In this document: positions 5,972-13,226 of the stretch, piece after piece
Position numbering within the stretch: position 1 is the stretch's first letter
Layout: each line of letters opens with the position of its first letter
IMG/VR virus record: IMGVR_UViG_3300009537_000040
Location: 1 to 43,873 of that record
DNA: 43,873 nucleotides
Direction: 5' to 3' (one strand)
Source of the DNA: a virus
Translations under genes and position numbers: made by a program
The notes under the pieces: generated by a model
What the model saw: only the letters and a program-made list of their open reading frames with translations
The model's database searches: none
Told to the model about the DNA's origin: nothing

Positions 5972-6121
5972 CTACTCCTCTCTGATATGGTCTTGCAATA
6001 CAGCAATCACGTATTCTCTGAGAGAAACTTCATTTATAGCGGCTCTGGCTTTGACTTCACCCATGAGGCCGCTTGGAAATTCTCGGATATGTAGCGCCAC
6101 GGTTCGTTCTACTTGGTTCAT
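5972..6121 (-). CDS. Arc-like ribbon-helix-helix repressor
   Basis: Forty-nine residues: MNQVERTVALHIREFPSGLM, then GEVKARAAINEVSLREYVIA and a final helix LQDHIREE. The strand (ERTVALHIR) followed by two helices is the classic Arc/MetJ layout, and the length equals a minimal Arc domain. It is the first gene of the leftward operon; its ATG sits 6-7 bases after a TAATAT -10 box, so the transcript may have almost no leader. A likely autorepressor and early/late switch component, by family and position. It was found by direct translation. Confidence 0.7.
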   Translation of the reverse strand: MNQVERTVALHIREFPSGLMGEVKARAAINEVSLREYVIAVLQDHIREE

Positions 6122-6127
6122 GTGATC

Positions 6128-6156
6128 ATATTAACAGAGGTGACAATGCTTGTCAA
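6128..6156 (-). promoter_or_regulatory. sigma70-type promoter of the leftward operon
   Basis: On the minus strand TTGACA (6156-6151) is followed after exactly 17 bases by TAATAT (6133-6128). The spacer and the edge of the -10 box hold the operator-like sequence at 6131-6144. The -35 is embedded in an 11-bp palindrome GCTTGACAAGC (6148-6158). The predicted start site falls at or within a base of the ATG at 6121. Confidence 0.65.
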
Positions 6157-6292
6157 GCAGGTTTTTATGCTTATTTTAGGTTTATGGGTATTTTTAATTG
6201 TTTTGTGCATTATTTGCCAATAAAATCAACAAGATGGTTATTTAAGAGAAAAGCTAGATATTTTGTCAAGGGGTTTTATCACCAATCAGGGC

Positions 6293-6321
6293 TTGACAAT
6301 GCGTATTTTAGGTGTTAATCT
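6293..6321 (+). promoter_or_regulatory. sigma70-type rightward promoter
   Basis: TTGACA at 6293-6298, a 17-base spacer, and TAATCT at 6316-6321. It points towards the small-terminase-like gene at 6492 and is a good candidate for driving the packaging and structural genes. The predicted 5' leader of about 165 bases contains a C-rich tract and a 16-bp palindrome. Confidence 0.55.
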
Positions 6322-6329
6322 AAAAACAT

Positions 6330-6359
6330 CCCCCTCTCCCCTAATAACCCCTCACCCCC
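6330..6359 (-). other. G-quadruplex motif on the minus strand
   Basis: Read on the minus strand there are four G-runs of 5, 4, 4 and 5 with loops TGA, TTATTA and AGA. All loops are 7 bases or shorter, so it meets the usual intramolecular quadruplex definition comfortably. The G-rich strand is the template strand for rightward transcription, placed 9 bases after the -10 box. Confidence 0.6.
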
Positions 6360-6390
6360 TTAAAAAGTTAAACCTTAAACCCATAAACAT

Positions 6391-6406
6391 TGTTTATAGA
6401 TAAACA
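6391..6406. promoter_or_regulatory. 16-bp palindrome (TGTTTAT-AG-ATAAACA)
   Basis: Perfect 7-bp arms around AG, in the leader between the rightward promoter and the gene at 6492. The AT-rich symmetric form fits a repressor or architectural-protein site. No protein can be assigned to it from sequence alone. Confidence 0.4.
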
Positions 6407-6491
6407 GTAACTCCTCTTAAATTACTGCCTATGCCTAAAGACTTTCAACTAACTCTTTACAACCTAAAACAGTTTGTGATAAGGTCGGTTT

Positions 6492-6971
6492 ATGAAGGAT
6501 ATCTCACCTGTCATCCCACCAGCAAAACCTACAGAAGAACACGTTGACCAAACCATTGCGAAATATCACCGCGGACTGGATATTCAGAAAGCCATCAAGT
6601 TAAGAGCTAAAGGGTATACGCTAGATGCCATCGGCCAAATCCTAGGTTACTCCAGACAGGCCGTACAACAACGCATTAGACGATTCCTGCCTTATCTCCA
6701 AGACCCTGACGCTGCCCAAGCGTTTATGGAAAACGAAGGGCAAATCATAGATGCTGTCAGATTTAAGAGCTTAAACAAGATTGTTGACAAGCTGGACGAT
6801 CCTCGAAACACTTTACGTGATTTAACAATCAATTACGGTATTTTGTTCGATAAAAGTCAGCTAAAAAGAGGTAAAGCCACAGCCAACATAGGCCATTGGA
6901 CAAACCTCATCGTTCAAGCACACCAACCGTCTCCTAAATCAGAGAATACACCAGCTGTAGATGAAGAGTAA
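6492..6971 (+). CDS. terS: helix-turn-helix protein, likely small terminase subunit
   Basis: One hundred and fifty-nine residues. Residues about 31-53 (AIKLRAKGYTLDAIGQILGY, SRQAVQQRI) form a clear helix-turn-helix, as in the DNA-binding domain of small terminases. The C-terminal part (LRDLTINYGILFDKSQLKRG) matches the ILFDK-x-QLxxG segment common in phage small-terminase and HTH proteins. It lies about 0.9 kb upstream of the large terminase with only small genes between. A regulator of late genes is the main alternative. Confidence 0.6.
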   Translation: MKDISPVIPPAKPTEEHVDQTIAKYHRGLDIQKAIKLRAKGYTLDAIGQILGYSRQAVQQRIRRFLPYLQDPDAAQAFMENEGQIIDAVRFKSLNKIVDKLDDPRNTLRDLTINYGILFDKSQLKRGKATANIGHWTNLIVQAHQPSPKSENTPAVDEE

Positions 6972-7177
6972 GAACACAGCTCACTTAGGTATATGCTTAT
7001 AAGGTATAGACCTAGTAAATGAAGACTGTGAAATTAAGGGGGTACGGGGGGAATAGTAAAGAGTAAGGTCTATGTAAGTCCCGTATAACCCGTATTATTT
7101 TTAAAGGGTGGTGTATGATTGAGTTGTGGATTGGTGGTGATTTGGTTAGTAACTAAGATTTTGGATTGGATGGGGCC

Positions 7178-7279
7178 GTGAGGATCAGACCGCTTAGACA
7201 GCGATTAAAGGCGGCCATGGACTATGAGAATGAAAAACAGGGCAAATGGGTAGAAATAGGCTGTGAGACGGTGGGATAG
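7178..7279 (+). CDS. possible small basic peptide, GTG start
   Basis: Thirty-three residues (VRIRPLRQRLKAAMDYENEK, then QGKWVEIGCETVG). There is no convincing ribosome site, so this is a weak call, but the residue mix is protein-like and the stop overlaps the next gene's ribosome site. The rest of 6972-7177 holds no gene, only an 8-bp inverted repeat ATAGACCT/AGGTCTAT (7006-7013 and 7066-7073). Confidence 0.3.
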   Translation: MRIRPLRQRLKAAMDYENEKQGKWVEIGCETVG

Positions 7280-7289
7280 GAGGGAAATT

Positions 7290-7523
7290 ATGGAAAAGTA
7301 CTATTCAGCAAAACAAGACACCACGAATGCTTGTGACACAAGTTATATAAACTACCAACCTTATTACTATCCAACCATCACCACGCAAACCTATCCATAT
7401 TCAGACGATACGTACAAAAAGGCATTTCATATTGCAAAGGCTCTGATAGAGAAAAAGTGGGTCAAAACAGAGAGTGCGGGTAAGTTTATTGTCCTAGTAG
7501 AGGATTTGGTTTCGGAATTGTAA
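7290..7523 (+). CDS. hypothetical Tyr-rich small protein
   Basis: Seventy-seven residues from ATG 7290, with AGGAGGG before it. The N-terminal half is rich in Tyr and Thr (INYQPYYYPTITTQTYPYSD) and probably unstructured; the C-terminal half is helical (YKKAFHIAKALIEKKWVK). It abuts the next gene with no gap. The family is not recognised. Confidence 0.55.
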   Translation: MEKYYSAKQDTTNACDTSYINYQPYYYPTITTQTYPYSDDTYKKAFHIAKALIEKKWVKTESAGKFIVLVEDLVSEL

Positions 7524-7817
7524 ATGTACGTCACATCTTCTGAAGATAATATACTTCTTTGTAATGCCTGCTTGCCAGAAGAGCAAAAATCAGCCTATTT
7601 TGAAGATCCTTCTTTTGTCGTATATACAACCATGGAAGAATACCGTGGTTTGAGAAGGGCTTTGTGCTGGAAGCATTATGTCGTCGCTTGGAAAAGGCGA
7701 TATCCACATGAGGCCGTACCGCATCCAAACGTCCCAATAGCGTCATTGCAACTAGAAATCGATCAAGATCCGGATGTTATATCTTCTGTGGTCGCAAGGG
7801 CCTGGGAGGATAAATAG
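7524..7817 (+). CDS. hypothetical protein upstream of the large terminase
   Basis: Ninety-seven residues with three cysteines (CNACLPEEQ, LCWKHYVVAWKRRYPHE) that could form a small metal site with nearby His residues. The C-terminal part (IDQDPDVISSVVARAWEDK) is helical. It is directly upstream of the large terminase, and its 3' end carries GGAGG just before the terminase start region. Function unknown. Confidence 0.55.
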   Translation: MYVTSSEDNILLCNACLPEEQKSAYFEDPSFVVYTTMEEYRGLRRALCWKHYVVAWKRRYPHEAVPHPNVPIASLQLEIDQDPDVISSVVARAWEDK

Positions 7818-7827
7818 GAATGGAACG

Positions 7828-10383
7828 ATGAAAAGGGCCGATTCTGATGGCATAAAATTTATTCAAAAATGGGCGAGAGATCCGGAAAGCTTTGTTACAG
7901 AAGCCATCAGAGTCGAGAGAATAACAAAGCAGCAAAAAGAGGGCCTCTCAGAAGTAAAAAAACTCGTTGGCGCTAGACTGAAAAAAATACACGGAGAAGA
8001 ATTAACCCAAGAAGATCAGCAATATCTTAAGAAAATCGGCATAAGCGTCATGTCCGGTCATGGGACAGGTAAAGACGGATTTTGCGCCTGGCTGATTATA
8101 TGGTTTTTAGTCTGCTTCCCATATCCAAAGGTTCCTTGCACGGCCCCCACAGGGCACCAACTGCGGGATGTTCTGTGGGGTGAAATAAATAAGTGGATGC
8201 GACATAGCGCTACGGAGAATGAAAAAATTCAATCAGGATTGGATATCACGAAACTGCTTACCTGGAATTCTGAACGTGTTTATTGGACCGAACTTGGCGG
8301 AAAAGAATGGTTCGCTACAGCTAGAACCGCTAACCCAAAGGCAACGGATGAAGCGCAAGCAGAAACTTTGGCCGGACGACATGAAGACTATATGATGGTC
8401 GTTGTGGATGAGGCTTGCCATGATGATCAAACAGAGGTTTTAACTGATATCGGATGGGTTCACTTTTCTGTATTTGCAAAATATGGCGCAAAAGCCTTCC
8501 GTGTTTTAACTTTAGACCCGAATACTGGATATGCAGATTACCAGTTTCCAGAGAAGGTTCATGTCTCAAAAAGATCCGATGAGATGTATCATATAAGCCA
8601 CAGAAGCGCAGATGTTCTTGTCACCCCTAATCACGACATGCTCTATTGGCATAAATCAAGAAATAGGAGGAAGTGGAAAGTAAATAGGATAAAAGATATT
8701 AACAGCCACAAAATTTTTATGCCACGAACATTTAAGTGGAATGGAAAGGAAAAGGCAGATTTCTATCTTCCTGGATATAAGTGGGGCAATGGCAAAAGGG
8801 AAGAAAAAGTTATAGAAATGGATATCTGGCTTTCTTTTCTTGGTTGGTATTTTTCTGAGGGCAGCATAAACAAGGGTGGGCATAGTCCGTTTTCATCTGT
8901 TGTTATAAGTCAAACAAATAAGGAAAACAGAGAGAAGATCAAATCTGTTCTGGAAGGGCTTGGATTTAAATATTCTGAACACGGTAATGATTTTAAAATA
9001 TCATCAAAGCAGCTTGGTGTGTGGTTGTCAAAATTCGGGGTTGGAGCTCCGAACAAGTTTATTCCACAATTTATAGCTGATCTTTCACCAAGGCAGATAG
9101 GCATATTTCTTGATTCGTTTCATTCGGGTGATGGGTATTGGAAATCCGGTAAGCGTATATTTTATACATCATCTAAGTTAATGGCAGATGATTTACAAGA
9201 GCTTATTTTGAAATACGGAAGATATGCTTCTGTTGGGAAAAGAAAATTAAAAGGCACTAAAACCTGGATAAAAGATCATTTTGCGACATCCAATTATGAT
9301 GGATATGTTATTTCTGAATACAAGGGGAATACTCATTGTTCTGTAAAGCGAGAAAATATAAAGCGTGAGAACTATGACGGCATGGTTTATTGCTTAACTG
9401 TTTCCAATCGTCATTTTCTTATGACAAGAAGAAATGGACATTGTGTTTGGTCCGGCAATTCAGGCGTTGAAGCACCGGTGTTCAAGCCGATAGAGGGTGG
9501 TTTGACGGGGGTTTGTAATTTCATCGTCATGGTCTATAACCCCACTAGATCGGCTGGCTTCGCAATAGACAGTCAAACCAAGGATAGATCACGATGGGCC
9601 GCGTTACGCTGGAATTCAGAAGAATCTGAGCTGGTGTCACGTGAAATCATCGAGCACATGGAAAATAAGTATGGGCGCGATTCTAATCCTTTTCGTATTC
9701 GCGTGCTTGGCCTACCTCCTAAGTCGGAAGACGATGTCCTAATACCCTGGGAATGGGTCATGGACGCCATCGACCGAGACCTGGAACCATTGGATGTCGA
9801 TCAAGACGTAATCGGATTCGATGTAGGCGCCGGGTCCGACCCAAGCATCATACTAAACCGACACGGCCCAAAAGTCTTATCTCCAATCCATAAAAACGAC
9901 ACGTCAGACTCGGAAACCTTAACAGGATGGGCCATCGGCAAGATCATGGATTATGAACCCTCCATCGTATTTATTGATCGAATTGGCGTTGGCTGGGGAA
10001 TAGAGGGAAACTTAAGATCAAGAACGAATGTTAGGGTCATCGGCGTGAATGTCGCAGAGGTCCCATCTATTAGCGAAAGGTTTTATCGCCTGAGGGATGA
10101 ATTATGGTGGAAAGTAAGGGAACTTTTTGAAAAACGGGCTATCTCTATTCCGAATGACGATGAACTGATTGGAGAACTATCCATTATAAAATATTCTGAG
10201 CCGGACGGTAAAATAAAGGTTGAATCTAAAAAAGATTTAAAAAGACGTGGCGTGGCCAGCCCCAATAAGGCAGACGCATTATGCCTAACAGAATACTACT
10301 CCACTGAGACGATGAGGAGACTTTCTTCTCCAAGCAGGTCTTACAAAAGGAACCAAGCAGGTGTAAACTGGAAGACCGTCTAG
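7828..10383 (+). CDS. terL: phage large terminase subunit, intein-interrupted
   Basis: An 851-residue precursor. Without the intein (residues 197-544) the host protein is 503 residues, normal for a DNA-packaging motor. ATPase: Walker A-like SGHGTGKDG at about 76-84; Walker B strand MMVVVDEA immediately before the intein, with SGVEAP resuming after it. Nuclease: VIGFDVGAGSDPS (first catalytic Asp), IVFIDRIGVGWG and NKADALCL. The protein cuts concatemers and pumps DNA through the portal. Splicing is needed for function since the insertion sits at the ATPase active site. ATG 7828 is preferred over the in-frame CTG-like extension into the previous gene. Confidence 0.92.
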   Translation: MKRADSDGIKFIQKWARDPESFVTEAIRVERITKQQKEGLSEVKKLVGARLKKIHGEELTQEDQQYLKKIGISVMSGHGTGKDGFCAWLIIWFLVCFPYPKVPCTAPTGHQLRDVLWGEINKWMRHSATENEKIQSGLDITKLLTWNSERVYWTELGGKEWFATARTANPKATDEAQAETLAGRHEDYMMVVVDEACHDDQTEVLTDIGWVHFSVFAKYGAKAFRVLTLDPNTGYADYQFPEKVHVSKRSDEMYHISHRSADVLVTPNHDMLYWHKSRNRRKWKVNRIKDINSHKIFMPRTFKWNGKEKADFYLPGYKWGNGKREEKVIEMDIWLSFLGWYFSEGSINKGGHSPFSSVVISQTNKENREKIKSVLEGLGFKYSEHGNDFKISSKQLGVWLSKFGVGAPNKFIPQFIADLSPRQIGIFLDSFHSGDGYWKSGKRIFYTSSKLMADDLQELILKYGRYASVGKRKLKGTKTWIKDHFATSNYDGYVISEYKGNTHCSVKRENIKRENYDGMVYCLTVSNRHFLMTRRNGHCVWSGNSGVEAPVFKPIEGGLTGVCNFIVMVYNPTRSAGFAIDSQTKDRSRWAALRWNSEESELVSREIIEHMENKYGRDSNPFRIRVLGLPPKSEDDVLIPWEWVMDAIDRDLEPLDVDQDVIGFDVGAGSDPSIILNRHGPKVLSPIHKNDTSDSETLTGWAIGKIMDYEPSIVFIDRIGVGWGIEGNLRSRTNVRVIGVNVAEVPSISERFYRLRDELWWKVRELFEKRAISIPNDDELIGELSIIKYSEPDGKIKVESKKDLKRRGVASPNKADALCLTEYYSTETMRRLSSPSRSYKRNQAGVNWKTV
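8416..9459 (+). mobile_element. intein with LAGLIDADG homing endonuclease in TerL
   Basis: The 348 codons are bounded by Cys (CHDDQTEVLTDIGWVHF, block A) and by Asn followed by extein Ser (HCVWSGN then S). Block B is VLVTPNHDM (TxxH). Blocks F/G are VYCLTVSNRHFLMTRRNGH. Two LAGLIDADG-type helices, WLSFLGWYFSEGS and IGIFLDSFHSGDG, place a dodecapeptide endonuclease between them. The penultimate residue is Gly where many inteins have His, a known variant. The insertion point is DEA/S of Walker B. Confidence 0.9.
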
Positions 10384-10436
10384 AAACAGTCGCTAAAATC
10401 ATCCTCCTATCTATTGAAAACGGCGGTAAAGTTATA

Positions 10437-10871
10437 TTGTTTGGAAATGGAGGTTCCGCGACAGATGCCTCTCATTTAGCTGCCGAACTCGTAAACTCAT
10501 ACGAAACACCACTTCCTGCTATATCCTTAGCATCCGATCAGGCCGTCATTACAAGCATTGCGAATGACCGTGGATTTGAGCATATCTTTGAACATCAACT
10601 AAGGGCTATAGGAAACCAACTGGATGTCGCCATTGGCATCTCTACTTCCGGGAACTCAGAGAATGTCATACGCGGCGTTATAACGGCTAGAGAATTGGGA
10701 ATGACCACCATAGGGTTTTGTGGTTGGCCCGGAGGCGAATTGTCAGAGAATGTAGATCGTGCGTTTATCAGTGACGAGAAAGAGGTCTCTCGGGTTCAGG
10801 AGTGGTATATGAATATCGGGCATCGCCTGTTCGATAAAGTGGGAAGGATGTTTCATGATAGTCGGGAATAA
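10437..10871 (+). CDS. SIS-domain sugar isomerase (GmhA / phosphoheptose isomerase-like)
   Basis: The fold signature VILFGNGGSATDASHLAAEL and later GISTSGNSENVI are the two phosphosugar-binding Ser loops of SIS isomerases such as GmhA; RVQEWYMNIGHRL matches their C-terminal helix. Expected role: isomerising or handling a phosphosugar precursor for the synthase downstream. Odd point: similarity clearly continues upstream of the TTG at 10437 (EDRLETVAKIILLSIENGGK), overlapping the end of terL, but no ATG or GTG exists in that frame after the stop at 10305. A CTG at 10368 is the best upstream start candidate. Confidence 0.8.
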   Translation: MFGNGGSATDASHLAAELVNSYETPLPAISLASDQAVITSIANDRGFEHIFEHQLRAIGNQLDVAIGISTSGNSENVIRGVITARELGMTTIGFCGWPGGELSENVDRAFISDEKEVSRVQEWYMNIGHRLFDKVGRMFHDSRE

Positions 10872-10872
10872 T

Positions 10873-11421
10873 TTATCTTTTATACCTACAACTCCAAGAA
10901 CACCACCTCACGCCTTTATTTTTCCAATGATTGCTTCTATAAAAACTTTTTTTGCAATTTTCGCATACCACCCAAAAACCGTCTTTTCGTGGGAATTTTC
11001 TTCCTGTTCGACACTCTTTAATATGTTCAGACTGATTTGCTTTAAGTCTGAGGTTTTCTATTCTGTTGTCGTTTTTTATATGGTTAATATGGTGAACGAC
11101 CTCTTTTTTTGTAATATATCTTCCAATTTGTTCTTCAACTACAAGTCGGTGCTCTCTGACATATCCCTGATTATTAGAAAATGGATGACCTGGTTTTTTA
11201 ATAAGAACATATCCATCTGTATCAATAAATTTACCGCCTTTCCATCTCCCGTTTTTTTCCATTGGACGTCTTGTTTTAGAAATGTGTTCTTTTGTGTGTT
11301 TTTTTCCGATATGCTGATGTCCATTTATAAATCTTTTCGCTCCTTGCCGTTTTATTTGAGAAGGATAAAGCTTATTGTGAATTACTGTATTTCCACAACC
11401 GCATGAACATTGGCTTTTCAT
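10873..11421 (-). CDS. free-standing HNH homing endonuclease, antisense in the sugar operon
   Basis: One hundred and eighty-two residues from ATG 11421. Order: an N-terminal cysteine knuckle (CSCGCGNTV), a NUMOD3-like HTKEHISKTR segment, the HNH_3 core (GYVREHRLVVEEQIG, EVVHHINHIKNDNRIENLRL), and a C-terminal zinc finger (CENCKKSF ... WCSWSCRYKR). It lies on the opposite strand, one base after the SIS stop and 36 bases before the NeuB start, so it is an intruder that breaks the operon without breaking a gene. It probably nicks or cuts a site in phages lacking it. Confidence 0.85.
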   Translation of the reverse strand: MKSQCSCGCGNTVIHNKLYPSQIKRQGAKRFINGHQHIGKKHTKEHISKTRRPMEKNGRWKGGKFIDTDGYVLIKKPGHPFSNNQGYVREHRLVVEEQIGRYITKKEVVHHINHIKNDNRIENLRLKANQSEHIKECRTGRKFPRKDGFWVVCENCKKSFYRSNHWKNKGVRWCSWSCRYKR

Positions 11422-11457
11422 GTATTGCAGTTTATAGTAACAGAGATAGGATGTAAA

Positions 11458-12318
11458 ATGGAAATTAATGGAAGAAAGATTGGTCACGCTCAACCTGCTT
11501 GGATATGCGCTGAGATCGGCATTTCACACAACGGTTCTTTTGAAACCGCCCAAAAACTCATAGATGTCGCGGTAGATGCCGGATGCGATGCCGTTAAGTT
11601 TCAAAAAAGAACGATTGATATTGTGTATACGCAAGAAGAGTTAAGCAAGCCAAGAGAGTCTGTTTTTGGGGACACGAATGAAGATCTTAAAAGAGGGCTT
11701 GAGTTTTCGTTTGATGATTATGTCGCAATCGATGCCTATTGCCATCATAAAGGGATTTTATGGTTTGCATCACCCTGGGACATTAAATCAGTTGAATTTT
11801 TGAAGGGCTTTAGGATTCCACTTTATAAGGTGGCGAGCCCGTGTTTAACGGATGAAAAGTTACTGGATGCGATTTGCTCAACAGATAAGCCCATTTTAAT
11901 GTCGATTGGAATGAGTTCACTAAAGGAGGTTTCCTCTGCTTGCAAGATTATTGAGAAATGGGGCAACCCATACGTTTTATTGGTCTGCACTTCATCTTAT
12001 CCATGTAAATTAGAAGATCTTAATCTGAAAAGAATAAAAACGTTAATCAATCAAGGTCATCCGGTTGGCTATTCAGGACATGAGGTAGGGTTATGGACTA
12101 CGTTATGTGCGGTTGCAATGGGAGCTTGTGTGGTTGAGCGACACATTACGTTAGATCGAGCCATGTGGGGCTCTGATCAAGCTGCCTCCATTGAGCCTCC
12201 GGGACTTAAAAAACTTGTTAAAGAGATCAGAGATTTTGAAAAAGCCTTGGGTGATGGAAAGATTGGCATGATTGAGGCAGAGAGACCTGTTATGGAAAAG
12301 CTGAGGCGGTTCAGGTGA
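11458..12318 (+). CDS. NeuB-family sialic/nonulosonic acid synthase, barrel only
   Basis: Two hundred and eighty-six residues forming the NeuB TIM barrel: AEIGISHNGSFETAQKLIDV, DAVKFQKRT, PLYKVASPCLTD, KPILMSIGMSS, VCTSSYPCKLEDLNL, VGYSGHEVG and VVERHITLDRAMWGSDQAAS. The family condenses phosphoenolpyruvate with a hexosamine-type aldehyde to give a nonulosonic acid such as sialic, legionaminic or pseudaminic acid. The usual C-terminal antifreeze-like (SAF) domain is absent; the chain stops after ALGDGKIGMIEAERPVMEK. YSGHE replaces the common YSDHT. The start follows GATAGGATGT. The in-frame GTA/ATG region before 11458 overlaps the HNH gene. Confidence 0.85.
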   Translation: MEINGRKIGHAQPAWICAEIGISHNGSFETAQKLIDVAVDAGCDAVKFQKRTIDIVYTQEELSKPRESVFGDTNEDLKRGLEFSFDDYVAIDAYCHHKGILWFASPWDIKSVEFLKGFRIPLYKVASPCLTDEKLLDAICSTDKPILMSIGMSSLKEVSSACKIIEKWGNPYVLLVCTSSYPCKLEDLNLKRIKTLINQGHPVGYSGHEVGLWTTLCAVAMGACVVERHITLDRAMWGSDQAASIEPPGLKKLVKEIRDFEKALGDGKIGMIEAERPVMEKLRRFR

Positions 12319-12336
12319 ATCCTTTTTGAGGCGAAC

Positions 12337-12456
12337 ATGAGTCTTTGGATGTTTGATCCCCAAGAAGGGAAGCCCTGGAAAACGTTTGATACGATCATGG
12401 TAATTTGTGCTGTCCTTTTTGTTTTGGTTCTTTTTTTTGGTGCTATTTTTACGTGA
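12337..12456 (+). CDS. small single-pass membrane protein
   Basis: Thirty-nine residues: MSLWMFDPQEGKPWKTFD, then a hydrophobic segment IMVICAVLFVLVLFFGAIFT to the end. It lies between the NeuB-like and cytidylyltransferase genes, and its stop overlaps the GTG start of the latter (GTGA). A possible membrane anchor or tag-along peptide of the sugar operon; no family recognised. Confidence 0.5.
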   Translation: MSLWMFDPQEGKPWKTFDTIMVICAVLFVLVLFFGAIFT

Positions 12457-13226
12457 AAGACAAACCAAGAGTAGTGGCCATTATTCAGGCAAGGATTAGA
12501 TCGACAAGGCTTCCCGGGAAGGTGATGTTGCCTTTGGCGGGCAAGCCCATGTTGTGGCATATTGTGGAGAGAGTAAAAAGGTCCAGGTTAGCAGATAGGG
12601 TCATTGTTGCCGTTCCGGACTGCGACACAGAGTTTTTTCAATCACCGCATGGTTTGGATTTAGTTGAATTCATTGCCCCCTTTCAGGGTCCTGGAGATGA
12701 ATATTGCAGTGAGAATGATTTGGTTCTAAGGTATCTATGTGCTGCTTCTATGTGTCATGCTGATGTTATTGTCCGTATTTGCGCCGACAATCCATTTGTA
12801 GAACCGGAAGAAATAGACAGGTTGATAAAATTTTCTAGGGATAATCCTGATTTGAAAGACGACACTTTGTTTACAAACATGATGCAATACGATGAGAAAT
12901 GTGGATATCCCAATGGGATAGGCGCTGAAGTCTACAGTTTTAATATGTTAGAGAAAACCCAAATTATACTTCAAGATAGAACATTGGATGAACAACGACG
13001 CCAATATCTTAAAGAACATATTCATGCAAATTGGATTGACTATGATTTATATAAACAACCTCAATGCCCAACCGAATTTGCGAGACCGGACTTAAGACTT
13101 GACGTAAACCATTTAACGGATTACGAGTTTGTCAAAGATATCTACGATCATCTTTACCCCAATAATCCTGAATTTCATATAACGGATGTCATAAATTATT
13201 TGGAAGGCAAGAAAGTGGTGCGTTGA
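12453..13226 (+). CDS. SpsF-type cytidylyltransferase
   Basis: Two hundred and fifty-seven residues from a GTG overlapping the previous stop. VVAIIQARIRSTRLPGKVML is the nucleotide-binding signature of the SpsF / CMP-KDO / CMP-NeuNAc synthetase superfamily; RICADNPFVEPEEIDRLI holds the metal-binding Asp region, and RLDVNHLTDYEFVKDIYDHL is the family's C-terminal motif. It would activate the acidic sugar from the synthase with CTP. The same SpsE-SpsF pairing occurs in Bacillus spore-coat polysaccharide clusters. The 3' end overlaps the aminotransferase start. Confidence 0.85.
   Translation: MKDKPRVVAIIQARIRSTRLPGKVMLPLAGKPMLWHIVERVKRSRLADRVIVAVPDCDTEFFQSPHGLDLVEFIAPFQGPGDEYCSENDLVLRYLCAASMCHADVIVRICADNPFVEPEEIDRLIKFSRDNPDLKDDTLFTNMMQYDEKCGYPNGIGAEVYSFNMLEKTQIILQDRTLDEQRRQYLKEHIHANWIDYDLYKQPQCPTEFARPDLRLDVNHLTDYEFVKDIYDHLYPNNPEFHITDVINYLEGKKVVR

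Noticed and set aside
10855-11406. 183-codon plus-strand frame rich in Phe, Ser and Ile
   Set aside because: It is antisense to the HNH endonuclease gene, which has clear catalytic and zinc motifs.
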